Shown here one piece after another: positions 23,766 through 32,033 of a stretch of DNA of 42,042 bases. How positions within the stretch are numbered: position 1 is the stretch's first letter; every line of letters starts with the position of its first letter. The stretch comes from Actinophytocola sp. (GTDB lineage: Bacteria > Actinomycetota > Actinomycetes > Mycobacteriales > Pseudonocardiaceae): contig WHUD01000021.1 in NCBI GenBank assembly GCA_009377385.1, positions 255 to 42,296 on the forward strand, read 5' to 3'. The position numbers were made by a program, and so were the translations under genes. The notes beneath the pieces are model-generated. The model was not told where the DNA came from. It was given only the letters and a program-made list of their open reading frames with translations, and did no database searches.

Positions 23766-25106
23766 ATGTTCCGAAAACCGTCCGGCCGCGCCCTGCTCGC
23801 GGCGCTCGCGCTTGCCTCGGGCGTCGTGCTGACGGCAGGCACCGCGCACGCGGACCCCGGCCTGGCCGACTTCGTGCTCAGGCCGGCGAACAACCAGGCC
23901 GAGCTGCAGGACAGGGTGAACAAACTCGACGCGGAGCTGCCCAAGCTCGGCGTGCAGAACCTGCTTGACCAGGTGAACCGGACCGGAGTCAGCAGCACGT
24001 CGCCGACGACATGCAACCCGACGGCGACCAAGGGTTTCGAGCACGTCGGCCGCAGCTTCTGCTTCGACGCGGGTGACAGCAGCCGCGTCGGCGCCACCGT
24101 CGAGTGGATGCCGCAAGGCGTGACGACGGTCGCCGACGCCCAGTCCGACCAGCTCTGGGGCACCAAGCGCGCGATCCTGATCAGCTGGTACGACAAGGCG
24201 CCAGAGGACGGCGGGCAGTCCGGCGGTGACGCGGACAAGATCAAGGGCGTACGGATCACCTTCTTCGATCCTGACACCGCTAAGTACCAGCACGTGCTGC
24301 TCGCCTATCCCTACATCAACAGCTACGGCAACCCGACGTACATGAGCCTGCGCACCAAGCAGATCGGCAGCTGCCCGGAACTGCACGCGGGCGGCATCTC
24401 CTGGTACGGCAACTACCTGTACGTGGCCGACACCAACCGCGGCTTCCGGGTGTTCGACATGCGCTACATCTTCGACCTGAAGACCGCGTCCAATGGCGAC
24501 ACCAGCGACAAGTACCGGATCGGCAGGCACAGCGGCGTCTACTACGGGCACGGCTATCGCTACGTCATGCCACAGGTCGCGGCGTACGTGAACCCGAACA
24601 CGCCGCCGGGAACGTGCTACGGCGGCGGCTCGCCGAAGTTCTCGTTCACCGGTCTCGACCGCAGCGGCACCGACCACCTGACGTCCGGCGAGTACTCCCG
24701 CGACACCTACGGGCGCGTCGCGCGCTGGCCGCTGGCTGGCACGACCGGCAAGCCGAAGCTGACCGATGGCCTGTGGCGGGCCACGTCGGCCTACCGCCTT
24801 CCTGTGACAAGCGTGCAGGGCGCGGTCAGCCACAACGGCACCTGGTACCTGAGCCGCAGCCGAGGCGTCGACAACCTCGGCAGGCTGTACGTCGCGGAAG
24901 CGCCGGGCACCTCGACCGGTTCGCTGTCGATCACCGAGACGCATTACGGCGGCGTCGGCGTCGAGGACCTCTCGCACTGGCCGAACACGGCAGGCGGCGT
25001 TGACGAGTTCTGGACGGTGACCGAGCACCCCGGCAAACGGCTGCTCTACGCGTGCGATCCCATTGGCATGGCGACCACCGGGACCATCTGCGGCACATCC
25101 GCCTGA
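23766..25106 (+). CDS. Secreted protein of unknown function
   Basis: 446 residues. The Sec signal peptide is clear: positively charged MFRKPSGR, a hydrophobic core, and a cleavage site at AHA-DPG near residue 30. The mature part has no family I can name with certainty. It contains several blocks with the look of a beta-propeller repeat, such as GISWYGNYLYVADTNRGFRV, NGTWYLSRSRG and a WTVTEHPGKRLLYACD block, plus paired cysteines that may form disulfides. GGAG lies about seven bases before the ATG. It is followed by a strong hairpin and appears monocistronic. An extracellular binding or hydrolytic role is possible, but no catalytic motif is visible. Confidence 0.8.
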   Translation: MFRKPSGRALLAALALASGVVLTAGTAHADPGLADFVLRPANNQAELQDRVNKLDAELPKLGVQNLLDQVNRTGVSSTSPTTCNPTATKGFEHVGRSFCFDAGDSSRVGATVEWMPQGVTTVADAQSDQLWGTKRAILISWYDKAPEDGGQSGGDADKIKGVRITFFDPDTAKYQHVLLAYPYINSYGNPTYMSLRTKQIGSCPELHAGGISWYGNYLYVADTNRGFRVFDMRYIFDLKTASNGDTSDKYRIGRHSGVYYGHGYRYVMPQVAAYVNPNTPPGTCYGGGSPKFSFTGLDRSGTDHLTSGEYSRDTYGRVARWPLAGTTGKPKLTDGLWRATSAYRLPVTSVQGAVSHNGTWYLSRSRGVDNLGRLYVAEAPGTSTGSLSITETHYGGVGVEDLSHWPNTAGGVDEFWTVTEHPGKRLLYACDPIGMATTGTICGTSA

Positions 25107-25113
25107 CGCGGAC

Positions 25114-25151
25114 TCGAGGGAGCTTCCGTTTCACCTCGGAAGCTCCCTCGA
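25114..25151 (+). terminator. Terminator-like hairpin after the secreted-protein gene
   Basis: A perfect 15-bp stem (25114-25128 with 25137-25151) has an 8-nt loop and is followed by ATTGTGTG. There is no full T tract, as is usual for actinobacterial terminators. It begins eight bases after the stop codon. Confidence 0.8.
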
Positions 25152-25267
25152 ATTGTGTGCGCCGCACAGGACGACGTCGTGGGTCTGGTCACGGCGGCGG
25201 ACCCGGGTTAGCGTGGTCGTTCGGCATCGCCGTTCTCGACAATCGCACCCCAGCGACAGGGAGAGGC

Positions 25268-26251
25268 ATGGCTACCGTCGACACCGTGCGTGGGCCAGTA
25301 GACGTCGATGCCCTTGGCACGACTCTGATGCACGAGCACGTCTTCGTGCTGACCCCAGACGTGATGCAGAACTACGGCGACCAGTGGTGGGACGAGCAGG
25401 AGCGGGTCTCCGACGCGATCGCCAAGCTGCGGCAGCTCAAGCTGGCCGGGGTCGACACCATCGTTGACCCGACGGTCGTTGGGCTCGGCCGCTACATTCC
25501 GCGCATCCAGGAGGTCAACGCCGAGGCCGACATCAACATCGTCGCCGCGACCGGCCTGTACACCTTCGACGAGATCCCGCGCTATTTCGCGTATCGCGGT
25601 CCTGACACGCTGCTGGGCGGTCCTGAGCTGATGATCGAGATGTTCGTGCGCGACATCCGTAAGGGCATCGGAGGCACCGGAGTGCGTGCGGCGCTGCTGA
25701 AGGGCGTTGTGGAGGAGCGGGGCATGACGCCCGACCAGGCCCGCGTGCAGGCGGCGATCTGCGAGACGCACCAGGAGACCGGGGTCCCGATCACCGTGCA
25801 CACCAACGCCGCGCACCAGACCGGCAGGCTGGCGCTCGACTTCTACCGCGAGCACGGCGTCGATCTCACCAAGGTGGTGATCGGGCACGCGGGCGACTCC
25901 AACGACCTCGACTATCTCAAGTGGATCATGGACCAGGGCGCGACGATCGGCTGTGACCGTTTCGGCCTCGACATGTTCAACCCGACCGACGAGCGAGTCC
26001 GCACCATCGCCACGCTGTGCGGGCATGGCTACGCCGACCGCATCGTGATCAGCCACGACGCCGCGTGCTACATGGACTTCTTCTCCGGCGAGGAGTCGCA
26101 GCAGATGCTCGCGCAGGCCGCGCCGAACTGGCACTACCTGCACATCTCGCGGGACGTGCTGCCCGCTCTACGTGAGCAGGGTGTCAGCGACGACCAGATC
26201 AGCACGATGATGGTGGACAACCCGCGCCGCTACTTCACACCGAAGGGGTGA
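25268..26251 (+). CDS. Phosphotriesterase-family lactonase (QsdA-like)
   Basis: 327 residues, amidohydrolase superfamily, phosphotriesterase-like lactonase group. The binuclear metal ligands are visible: HEH in LMHEHVFVL (residues 22-24), the bridging carbamylated lysine in AALLKGVVEE, the histidines in PITVHTNA and VVIGHAGDS, and the aspartate in IVISHDAACY. The N-terminal VRGPVDVDALGTTLMHEH and VVGLGRYIPRI resemble the rhodococcal N-acylhomoserine lactonase QsdA as I recall it. Expected to hydrolyse gamma-lactones, including acylhomoserine lactones, in the cytoplasm. The ATG at 25268 has GGGAGAG upstream. It overlaps the acyl-CoA ligase gene by four bases, so the two are coupled. Organophosphate hydrolysis as primary role is unlikely. 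Confidence 0.87.
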   Translation: MATVDTVRGPVDVDALGTTLMHEHVFVLTPDVMQNYGDQWWDEQERVSDAIAKLRQLKLAGVDTIVDPTVVGLGRYIPRIQEVNAEADINIVAATGLYTFDEIPRYFAYRGPDTLLGGPELMIEMFVRDIRKGIGGTGVRAALLKGVVEERGMTPDQARVQAAICETHQETGVPITVHTNAAHQTGRLALDFYREHGVDLTKVVIGHAGDSNDLDYLKWIMDQGATIGCDRFGLDMFNPTDERVRTIATLCGHGYADRIVISHDAACYMDFFSGEESQQMLAQAAPNWHYLHISRDVLPALREQGVSDDQISTMMVDNPRRYFTPKG

Positions 26252-27795
26252 GCACGGTGCCGGTCGAACCACGTCCGCGCGGTGCAGCGCCGTTCGACAC
26301 CTCCGGTGTCGTGCGCGGCGACGACGGCATCGCGCGCTACCAGGACCTGCCGTCCTCGCTGGTCGCGATGCTGCGCGACACCGTGGACGCCTGGCAGGAC
26401 AACGAGGCGGTTGTCGAGGTCGGTGGCCCCCGGCTGACCTACCGGGAGCTGTGGGACCGCGCCGCGCGCGTCGCCGGTGGCCTGCACGCCGAGGACGTGC
26501 GGCGTGGCGACCGGGTGGCCATCCTCTTGCCCGCAGGGGCCGACTGGGTGGTCGGCTTCCTCGGCGCGCTGCTGGCCGGCGCGGTCGCGGTGCCCGTGAA
26601 CACCCGGTTCACCGACCCGGAGATCGACTACGTGCTCGCGGACTCCGGCGCCAGCTACGTCTTCCGGCAGGCCCAGCCGTTACCGGAGGGGGCGCCGACC
26701 GCCGCCGACGACCTCGGCAAGGGCGACCTCGCGGCGATCTTCTACACCAGTGGCACCACTGGTTTCCCGAAGGGTGCCATGACGAACCACGAGAATTTTC
26801 TGTCCAATGTGGAGACAGCGCTGCGGGTGATCGAGCTGGACCGCTCCGAGGGACCCCGCCTGCGCAACCTCGTCTCGGTGCCGCTGTTCCACGTCACCGG
26901 CTGCAACAGTCAGCTCCTGGTGCAGCTCGCGCTCGGCGGCACGACGGTGGTGCTGCCGACCTTCGACGTGCAGCGGTTCCTGCACACCATCGAAGACGAG
27001 CGCATCGACGTCCTGACCAGCGTGCCCGCGATCTACGCGCTGGCGCTGGCGCAGCCGAACTTCGGCGAGTTCGCGCTGGACACCGTCAGCCGCATCGCCT
27101 ACGGCGGGGCGCCGATCGCGCCGTCGCTTGTGCACCGGATTACCAGGGAGTTCCCGCAAGCCAGGGTCGGCAACGGGTTCGGGCTCACCGAGACGTCCTC
27201 CATCACGACCTACCTGCCACACGAGTGGGCCGCCGAGCATGCCGACTCGGTTGGGTTCGCCGCGCCTGTCGTTGACCTGGCGCTGGACTCGCCCAACCCG
27301 GACACGGGAGTCGGCGAGCTGTTGATCCGTGGGCCGAACGTGGTCGCCAGCTACTGGAACAAGCCAGAGGCGAGTGCGAACACCTTCGTCGACGGCTGGC
27401 TGCACAGCGGCGATCTCGCGCGGATCGACGACGAGGGCCTGGTCTACATCGTTGACCGTGCCAAGGACATGATCAATCGGGGCGGCGAGAACGTGTACTC
27501 CGTCGAGGTGGAGAACGCGCTCGCCGGTGCGCCCGGCGTCGCGGAGGCCGCGGTGGTCGGCGTGCCCGACGACGTCATGGGGGAGAAGGTCGGCGCGGTC
27601 GTCGTGCCAGCGGCCAGCGCCGAGTTCGACTCCGACGCGGTGATCGCCTACCTCACCGAACGGCTCGCCGACTTCAAGATCCCGCAGTTCTTCGCGGTAT
27701 CGCCAGAGCCGCTGCCGCGCAACCCCGGCGGCAAGCTGCTCAAGCACAAGCTCCGCGAGCACACCGAGTGGGGGCCGCCCGCGCGCGGCAGGTAG
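26248..27795 (+). CDS. Acyl-CoA synthetase (AMP-forming)
   Basis: 515 residues, class I adenylate-forming family. Seen: the P-loop-like FYTSGTTGFPKGA near residue 168, the VGNGFGLTETSS segment, DGWLHSGDLARIDDEG, the hinge region IVDRAKDMINRGGENVYSVE, and the catalytic lysine in PRNPGGKLLKHKLRE near the end. It should activate a carboxylic acid to its CoA thioester. Because its GTG start overlaps the lactonase stop (GTGA), the likely substrate is the hydroxy acid released from a lactone, which would then enter beta-oxidation. In Rhodococcus the qsd genes pair a lactonase with a CoA ligase in the same way (recalled, not checked). No TetR regulator is next to it here. Confidence 0.92.
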   Translation: MSTVPVEPRPRGAAPFDTSGVVRGDDGIARYQDLPSSLVAMLRDTVDAWQDNEAVVEVGGPRLTYRELWDRAARVAGGLHAEDVRRGDRVAILLPAGADWVVGFLGALLAGAVAVPVNTRFTDPEIDYVLADSGASYVFRQAQPLPEGAPTAADDLGKGDLAAIFYTSGTTGFPKGAMTNHENFLSNVETALRVIELDRSEGPRLRNLVSVPLFHVTGCNSQLLVQLALGGTTVVLPTFDVQRFLHTIEDERIDVLTSVPAIYALALAQPNFGEFALDTVSRIAYGGAPIAPSLVHRITREFPQARVGNGFGLTETSSITTYLPHEWAAEHADSVGFAAPVVDLALDSPNPDTGVGELLIRGPNVVASYWNKPEASANTFVDGWLHSGDLARIDDEGLVYIVDRAKDMINRGGENVYSVEVENALAGAPGVAEAAVVGVPDDVMGEKVGAVVVPAASAEFDSDAVIAYLTERLADFKIPQFFAVSPEPLPRNPGGKLLKHKLREHTEWGPPARGR

Positions 27796-27873
27796 CCGCT
27801 CGCGGTGCAGCTCCGAGCCGCCAGCATCGCCACCCAGCTGTTGCGCGCGGATCGCGGCAGCCCCGGTAGGCCG

Positions 27874-28446
27874 TCAGCTCCTGATGCTCGCGTCGACGTG
27901 CTCGCGCAGCGCGCCGAACTCCGCCGCGAGGTCGGGGAGCTGGTAGTGGGCGTTGAGGCCGCTCGGGTTCGGCAACACCCACAGCACGGCGTCCTCGATG
28001 CGTTTCTGCTGTGGTCCGACCACGGCCCGTAGGCGTCCGAACGCCGTGCGGTACGCGGTCACCCCGACGACGGCGATCGCGCGCGGCCGATATCGCCGGG
28101 CCAGCGACGCCAGGCGCGCGGCGCCGTCCCGCAGTTCGGCGTCGGTTAGCTCGTCGGCGCGGGCGGTGGCCCTGCGGACCAGGTTCGTGACGCCGAGGCC
28201 GTGGTGTGGCAGTTCGTCCTGCTCGTTGGGGTGCAGCTGCCGAGGGGTGAAACCGGCGCGGTGCAGCGCGGGCCAGAACCGGTTTCCCGGCCGCGCGAAG
28301 TGATGTCCGGTCGCGCCCGAGTAGAGGCTGGGGTTGATGCCGCAGAACAGCACCCGCAGGTCGGCCGCGAGGACGTCCGGGATGGTGCGGTCCCGCGCGG
28401 CGTTGAGATCCGCCCGGGTAGGGCGATAGTTGTGCGAGGTGGGCAT
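27874..28446 (-). CDS. mug: G/U mismatch-specific DNA glycosylase
   Basis: 190 residues of the Mug/TDG branch of uracil-DNA glycosylases. Motif A is CGINPSLYSGATGHHFA with the catalytic asparagine, followed by PGNRFWPAL; the minor-groove loop is LPNPSGLNAH. It removes uracil or alkylated cytosine derivatives opposite guanine. The ATG at 28446 is preferred to a GTG one codon earlier. A TAGGTT -10-like element eight bases before it on the minus strand suggests a short or absent leader. Convergent with the acyl-CoA synthetase, 78 bp apart, and divergent from the SPW gene. Confidence 0.92.
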   Translation of the reverse strand: MPTSHNYRPTRADLNAARDRTIPDVLAADLRVLFCGINPSLYSGATGHHFARPGNRFWPALHRAGFTPRQLHPNEQDELPHHGLGVTNLVRRATARADELTDAELRDGAARLASLARRYRPRAIAVVGVTAYRTAFGRLRAVVGPQQKRIEDAVLWVLPNPSGLNAHYQLPDLAAEFGALREHVDASIRS

Positions 28447-28582
28447 CACGCCACAACCTACGCCGGTACGCCAGGGGCCAGGAAGGACGCACCATCCGAG
28501 ACCAATTTGACATGGTCTTTACCCCGGTCAAAGGTGGATAATTCAGGAACTAGGGGAACCATCTCACCTGGAGGTGATTGGG

Positions 28583-29032
28583 ATGTCGACGGAGAACATG
28601 AGTACCGGTTCGGCCCACCTTGCCGAGCATCCCGACATCGTGGCGATGGGCGCTCGGTACGAGCGCGCCGCGGAGACGCCGACCGCGCAGGCTTCGGACG
28701 CGCTGACCGTCCTCTCGGGCCTGTTCGTGGCGTTGTCGCCGTGGATCGTCGGGTTCAGTGATTCGGCTGTGGCGATCAACAACCTCGTCATCGGCCTCGC
28801 GATCGCGGGGCTCGGCGCGGGGTACGCGTTCGCGTACGAGCGCACCCATCGGCTGACGTGGGTGTGCCCGCTGCTTGGCGTGTGGATCATCATCGCGCAC
28901 TGGGTGATGAGCGGCGTGGACGCCACCACCGGGATGTTGCTGAGCAACATCATCGGCGGTGCGGCGGTCGTCGTGTTCGGCCTGGCCGCGATGCTGCCCA
29001 TGATGACAGCACGCCAGGCGGCACGCCGGTAA
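28583..29032 (+). CDS. SPW-repeat membrane protein
   Basis: 149 residues with an N-terminal cytoplasmic segment of about 45 residues followed by four hydrophobic helices. The SPW motif is in ALSPWIVGF near residue 55; the second repeat has WIIIAHWV in place of a strict SPW. The function of this actinobacterial membrane family is unknown. The ATG at 28583 has GGAGG eight bases upstream. The 5' region holds GATAAT at 28537-28542 and a TTTGAC/GTCAAA dyad (28506-28532), suggesting a regulated promoter. A perfect hairpin ends the unit, so it is monocistronic. Confidence 0.85.
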   Translation: MSTENMSTGSAHLAEHPDIVAMGARYERAAETPTAQASDALTVLSGLFVALSPWIVGFSDSAVAINNLVIGLAIAGLGAGYAFAYERTHRLTWVCPLLGVWIIIAHWVMSGVDATTGMLLSNIIGGAAVVVFGLAAMLPMMTARQAARR

Positions 29033-29050
29033 CCACGGCTGATCGCCGAC

Positions 29051-29080
29051 CGCGGGCCGGGAGCCACGTCCCGGCCCGCG
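29051..29080 (+). terminator. Terminator-like hairpin after the SPW gene
   Basis: Arms 29051-29062 and 29069-29080 form a perfect 12-bp GC-rich stem with loop GCCACG. There is no T tract. It starts 18 bases after the stop codon. Confidence 0.7.
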
Positions 29081-29130
29081 CTTCAGCACGCGTGTACGGC
29101 GACTTATCGGCGCTCGGCGCTTAGTCTGAT

Positions 29131-31437
29131 GTGGTGGACGGAGCGTTCCCCGCGGAGGTCACCAGCTTCATCGGCAGACGGCACGAAATGGCCGAGCTGC
29201 GCAGGCTGCTGTCGTCCTCGCGGATGGTGACGCTGACCGGCGCGGGCGGTGTCGGCAAGACCCGGCTGGCCACCCACGCGGCGAGCGAGATGCAGCGCAG
29301 TTTCGCCGACGGCGCCTGGCTCGTCGAGCTGTCCGCGCTGGACGATCCCCGGTTGCTGCCTCGGACCGTCGCGTCGGCGTTCGGCCTGCGCGACGAGGCC
29401 GTGCAGCCGGTCGACCGGCTCGCCGAGTACCTCGCGGACAAGTACGCGCTGCTGGTGCTTGACAACTGCGAGCACGTCCCCGACGCAGGTGCCATGCTGA
29501 TCGGCAAGCTCCTCGCCGCGGCGCCCGAGCTGCGGGTGCTGGCCACAAGCAGGCAGCGCCTCGGCGTCGAGGGCGAGCATCTGCTGCCGATCGAACCGTT
29601 CGCCATCCCCTCGGACGGTGCGGCCAGCGCGGACACCGTCGGGCACGAGTCGGTGTCGCTGTTCTGCGACCGCGCGAAGGCGGTGGCGCCGGGGTTCGAC
29701 GTGACGCCGGAGAACCGGCAGCTTGTCGCCGCGATCTGCCGCAGCGTCGACGGCGTGCCGCTTGCGATCGAGCTGGCAGCCGTCTGGATGCGGGTGCTGT
29801 CACTGCGGGAACTGGCCGACCGGCTCGACGACACGTCGTGGCTCACCGGTGGGTTGCGCACCGCGCCCGCGCGGCAGCAGGACCTTGGTGCGCTGATCGA
29901 CTGGAGCTGCCAGCTCTGCGCGCCATCGGAACGGGCGATGTGGGCGCGGCTGTCGGTGTTTCGCGGCGGGTTCGACCTCGCGGCCGCCGAGGCGGTGTGC
30001 GCGGCGGACGGCGTCGAGCGCGCCGACGTCATGCGGCTACTCGCCGACCTTGTCGACAAGTCGGTGTTGACAAGGGACTCCGACACCTACGGTCGCGGCG
30101 CGCGCTACCGGATGCTCGGCATGTTGGCGCAGTTCGGCGCCGACCGGCTGGCCGAGTCCGGCGCGACCGAGGCCGCCGTGGCGCGTCATCGCGCGTACTA
30201 CCGCGAGCTCGGCAGGGACTACGCCGCGCACGAGCTGACAGAGGCGCAGCTGGAGTGGGTTCTCCTGCTGCACGGCGAGGTTGCCAACGTGCGGGCCGCG
30301 CTTGAGTCGTGCCTGAGCGCCGGCGACCCGGCCGAAGCCATGGCGCTGGCAACGGACCTGACGACGTTCTGGATCGCTGGTGGGCACCTCGCCGAGGGGC
30401 GCGACTGGCTGGAGCGCGCGCTGAGCTCGGACACCGGCGGCGGCCCCGTGCGCGCCAGGGCACTCGGCGCGTGGCTCATCCTTGGCTCATGGCTCGGGGT
30501 GCACACCTACTTCGGCAGGCGGATCGAGGAGTACCGCGAGCTGGCCGAGTCGCTGGGCGATGCCGCGTCGCAGGCGTGGTTCGCGACCTGCGAGGGTATC
30601 GCGCTGTACTTCCTCGGTGAGCCGGAGCGGGCCTGCTCGGTGTTGACGGCCGCGCTGCCGGAGTGCGCCGACGCAGGCGAGGACGCGCTGCTGGCGCAAG
30701 GCATGTCGTTCCTGACGGTGGTCAAGTTCCTGCTCGGCCACGACGACGCCGAGGACGTCGGCCGTCGTGGGCTCGCGTTGTGTCAGGAACGTGGCAGCCC
30801 TTCGTGGTTCACCGCGCACGCCACGTGGTCGCTCGGTCTCGCGGTGTGGCGCGCTGGCGACGTCGATGGCGCGACCGAGCTGCAGCGGGACGGGCTCCGC
30901 CTGCGCCAGCGGATGCGCGACCACTCCGGGATCGCACTGAGCCTCGAGGCGCTGGCGTGGTGCGCCGCATCGGCCAGACGGTACGCGGACGCGGCGCGGC
31001 TGCTCGGCGCGGCCAAAACGGCGTGGCGGATCTCGGGGGCGGGGCGCATCGACCCGTTGCTGGCGGAGGTCTCGCGGCGGCACTGTACCGAGGCCGCCGT
31101 CGCCGAGCTTGGCGATGCGGCGTTCACGAAGTCCTATGCCGCTGGTGAGGCGCTCGACCTCGACAAGGCCATCGCGATGGCGCTCGGCGAGCGGCGCGGT
31201 GACGCAGGCGCGCGGTCGGCCCGGCCCGCTGAGCCACCTCGGCTGACGAAGCGGGAGCGTGAGGTGGCTGCGCTGGTTGCCGACGGCCTGAGCAACAAGC
31301 AGATCGCGGCGCAGCTGGTGATCTCGCAGCGCACCGCGGAGACCCACGTGGAGCACATCCTGACCAAGCTCGGCTTCACCGCACGCAGTCAGGTGGCGGC
31401 ATGGTTCGCCGCCACCCAGGGTGAGACGGACTCCTGA
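29131..31437 (+). CDS. Large ATPase-LuxR transcriptional regulator
   Basis: 768 residues. An N-terminal NTPase of the AfsR/LuxR type has Walker A GAGGVGKT near residue 38, Walker B LLVLDNCEHV near 109, and sensor-like RVLATSRQRL. A helical, TPR-like middle region runs from about 260 to 680, and a C-terminal LuxR helix-turn-helix from about 700: LTKREREVAALVADGLSNKQ and TAETHVEHILTKLGF. Such proteins integrate a ligand or partner signal through the middle repeats and activate target promoters. Start: GTG at 29131 or GTG at 29134; a TAGTCT -10-like element at 29122-29127 would place the transcript start on the second, implying leaderless translation. Its targets are not evident; the SPW gene upstream and the small gene downstream are candidates. 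Confidence 0.92.
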   Translation: MVDGAFPAEVTSFIGRRHEMAELRRLLSSSRMVTLTGAGGVGKTRLATHAASEMQRSFADGAWLVELSALDDPRLLPRTVASAFGLRDEAVQPVDRLAEYLADKYALLVLDNCEHVPDAGAMLIGKLLAAAPELRVLATSRQRLGVEGEHLLPIEPFAIPSDGAASADTVGHESVSLFCDRAKAVAPGFDVTPENRQLVAAICRSVDGVPLAIELAAVWMRVLSLRELADRLDDTSWLTGGLRTAPARQQDLGALIDWSCQLCAPSERAMWARLSVFRGGFDLAAAEAVCAADGVERADVMRLLADLVDKSVLTRDSDTYGRGARYRMLGMLAQFGADRLAESGATEAAVARHRAYYRELGRDYAAHELTEAQLEWVLLLHGEVANVRAALESCLSAGDPAEAMALATDLTTFWIAGGHLAEGRDWLERALSSDTGGGPVRARALGAWLILGSWLGVHTYFGRRIEEYRELAESLGDAASQAWFATCEGIALYFLGEPERACSVLTAALPECADAGEDALLAQGMSFLTVVKFLLGHDDAEDVGRRGLALCQERGSPSWFTAHATWSLGLAVWRAGDVDGATELQRDGLRLRQRMRDHSGIALSLEALAWCAASARRYADAARLLGAAKTAWRISGAGRIDPLLAEVSRRHCTEAAVAELGDAAFTKSYAAGEALDLDKAIAMALGERRGDAGARSARPAEPPRLTKREREVAALVADGLSNKQIAAQLVISQRTAETHVEHILTKLGFTARSQVAAWFAATQGETDS

Positions 31438-31465
31438 GCGGCGGCGAGTCGGTGGGGCGCGTTGC

Positions 31466-31738
31466 TTACGCTGCCCGTGCTCGGTCCGACAAGACGTCGA
31501 GACCTGCTGCTGTGGTGGTGACCCGGCAGTCGTGCGGGCCGAGCTTGCGTTCGATCTTGATCAGTCCGCGCTCGGCCAGCGCGTCGAGGTGGTCGGCCTC
31601 CCATGGCGGCACGACGCCCGCTTCGGTGCCGTCCGGCCCGCGCCAGCGGTAGCCGGCGCCGTCGCCCCAGGTGCCCTTGTGGTACAGCAGCTCGTCATCG
31701 GCCGCGTGTCGCAGTAGCTCTCGTTCGTGGTGGTTCAT
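31466..31738 (-). CDS. Small conserved-looking hypothetical protein
   Basis: A 90-residue acidic-to-neutral soluble protein beginning MNHHERELLRHAADDELLYH. The central GWRGP-like loop (YRWRGPDGTEAG) and the C-terminal HLDALAERGLIKIERKLG with a following RVTTTAAGLDVL have the helix-plus-wing pattern of winged-helix domains, so it may be a minimal DNA-binding or partner protein. I do not recognise the family. GAGG about seven bases before the ATG and normal codon bias support a real gene. It is convergent with the LuxR regulator (28 bp between stops). Confidence 0.7.
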   Translation of the reverse strand: MNHHERELLRHAADDELLYHKGTWGDGAGYRWRGPDGTEAGVVPPWEADHLDALAERGLIKIERKLGPHDCRVTTTAAGLDVLSDRARAA

Positions 31739-32033
31739 GGCGTACCTCGATAGTGCTGGTACGTCGCACTCTCCCCGATGCGACGCCGTGGCACATCGCC
31801 CGAACTACGTAGACGACTACCTACTTTGGTTCCGCTCCGTCCTACAGCCAGCAGCTACAGCGGAAGAGGTCGAGGTCATGCCCCTCGCCACCCACCCTTC
31901 GGATATCGAGGCCGCATAAGGAGGTTTACACGTCGCGCGACCGGGGGACTCGACTGCGCAGTACGGAGCAACGTGAGTGCCACCCGCCACTGGCGGCGGG
32001 TGTGCTCACGAGCGTGCGCCGAGGAGGCCGGAT
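31739..32033. other. Upstream region of the BCCT gene with 5' hairpin
   Basis: Divergent promoter space between the small minus gene and the transporter. A hairpin CACCCGCC/GGCGGGTG (31981-32002) lies in the presumed transporter leader. An isolated GGAGG at 31921-31925 precedes no start codon, so it is not used. A short plus frame ending at 31919 overlaps the small gene antisense and is not supported. AT-rich bases around 31800-31840 may hold the promoters. Confidence 0.45.

Noticed and set aside
25268..26251. Organophosphate-degrading phosphotriesterase
   Set aside because: N-terminal and loop segments resemble the lactonase branch, and coupling to an acyl-CoA ligase fits lactone rather than organophosphate breakdown.
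31671..31919. 82-codon plus frame ending before the BCCT leader
   Set aside because: It overlaps the better-supported small minus gene antisense. No ribosome binding site precedes a plausible start.
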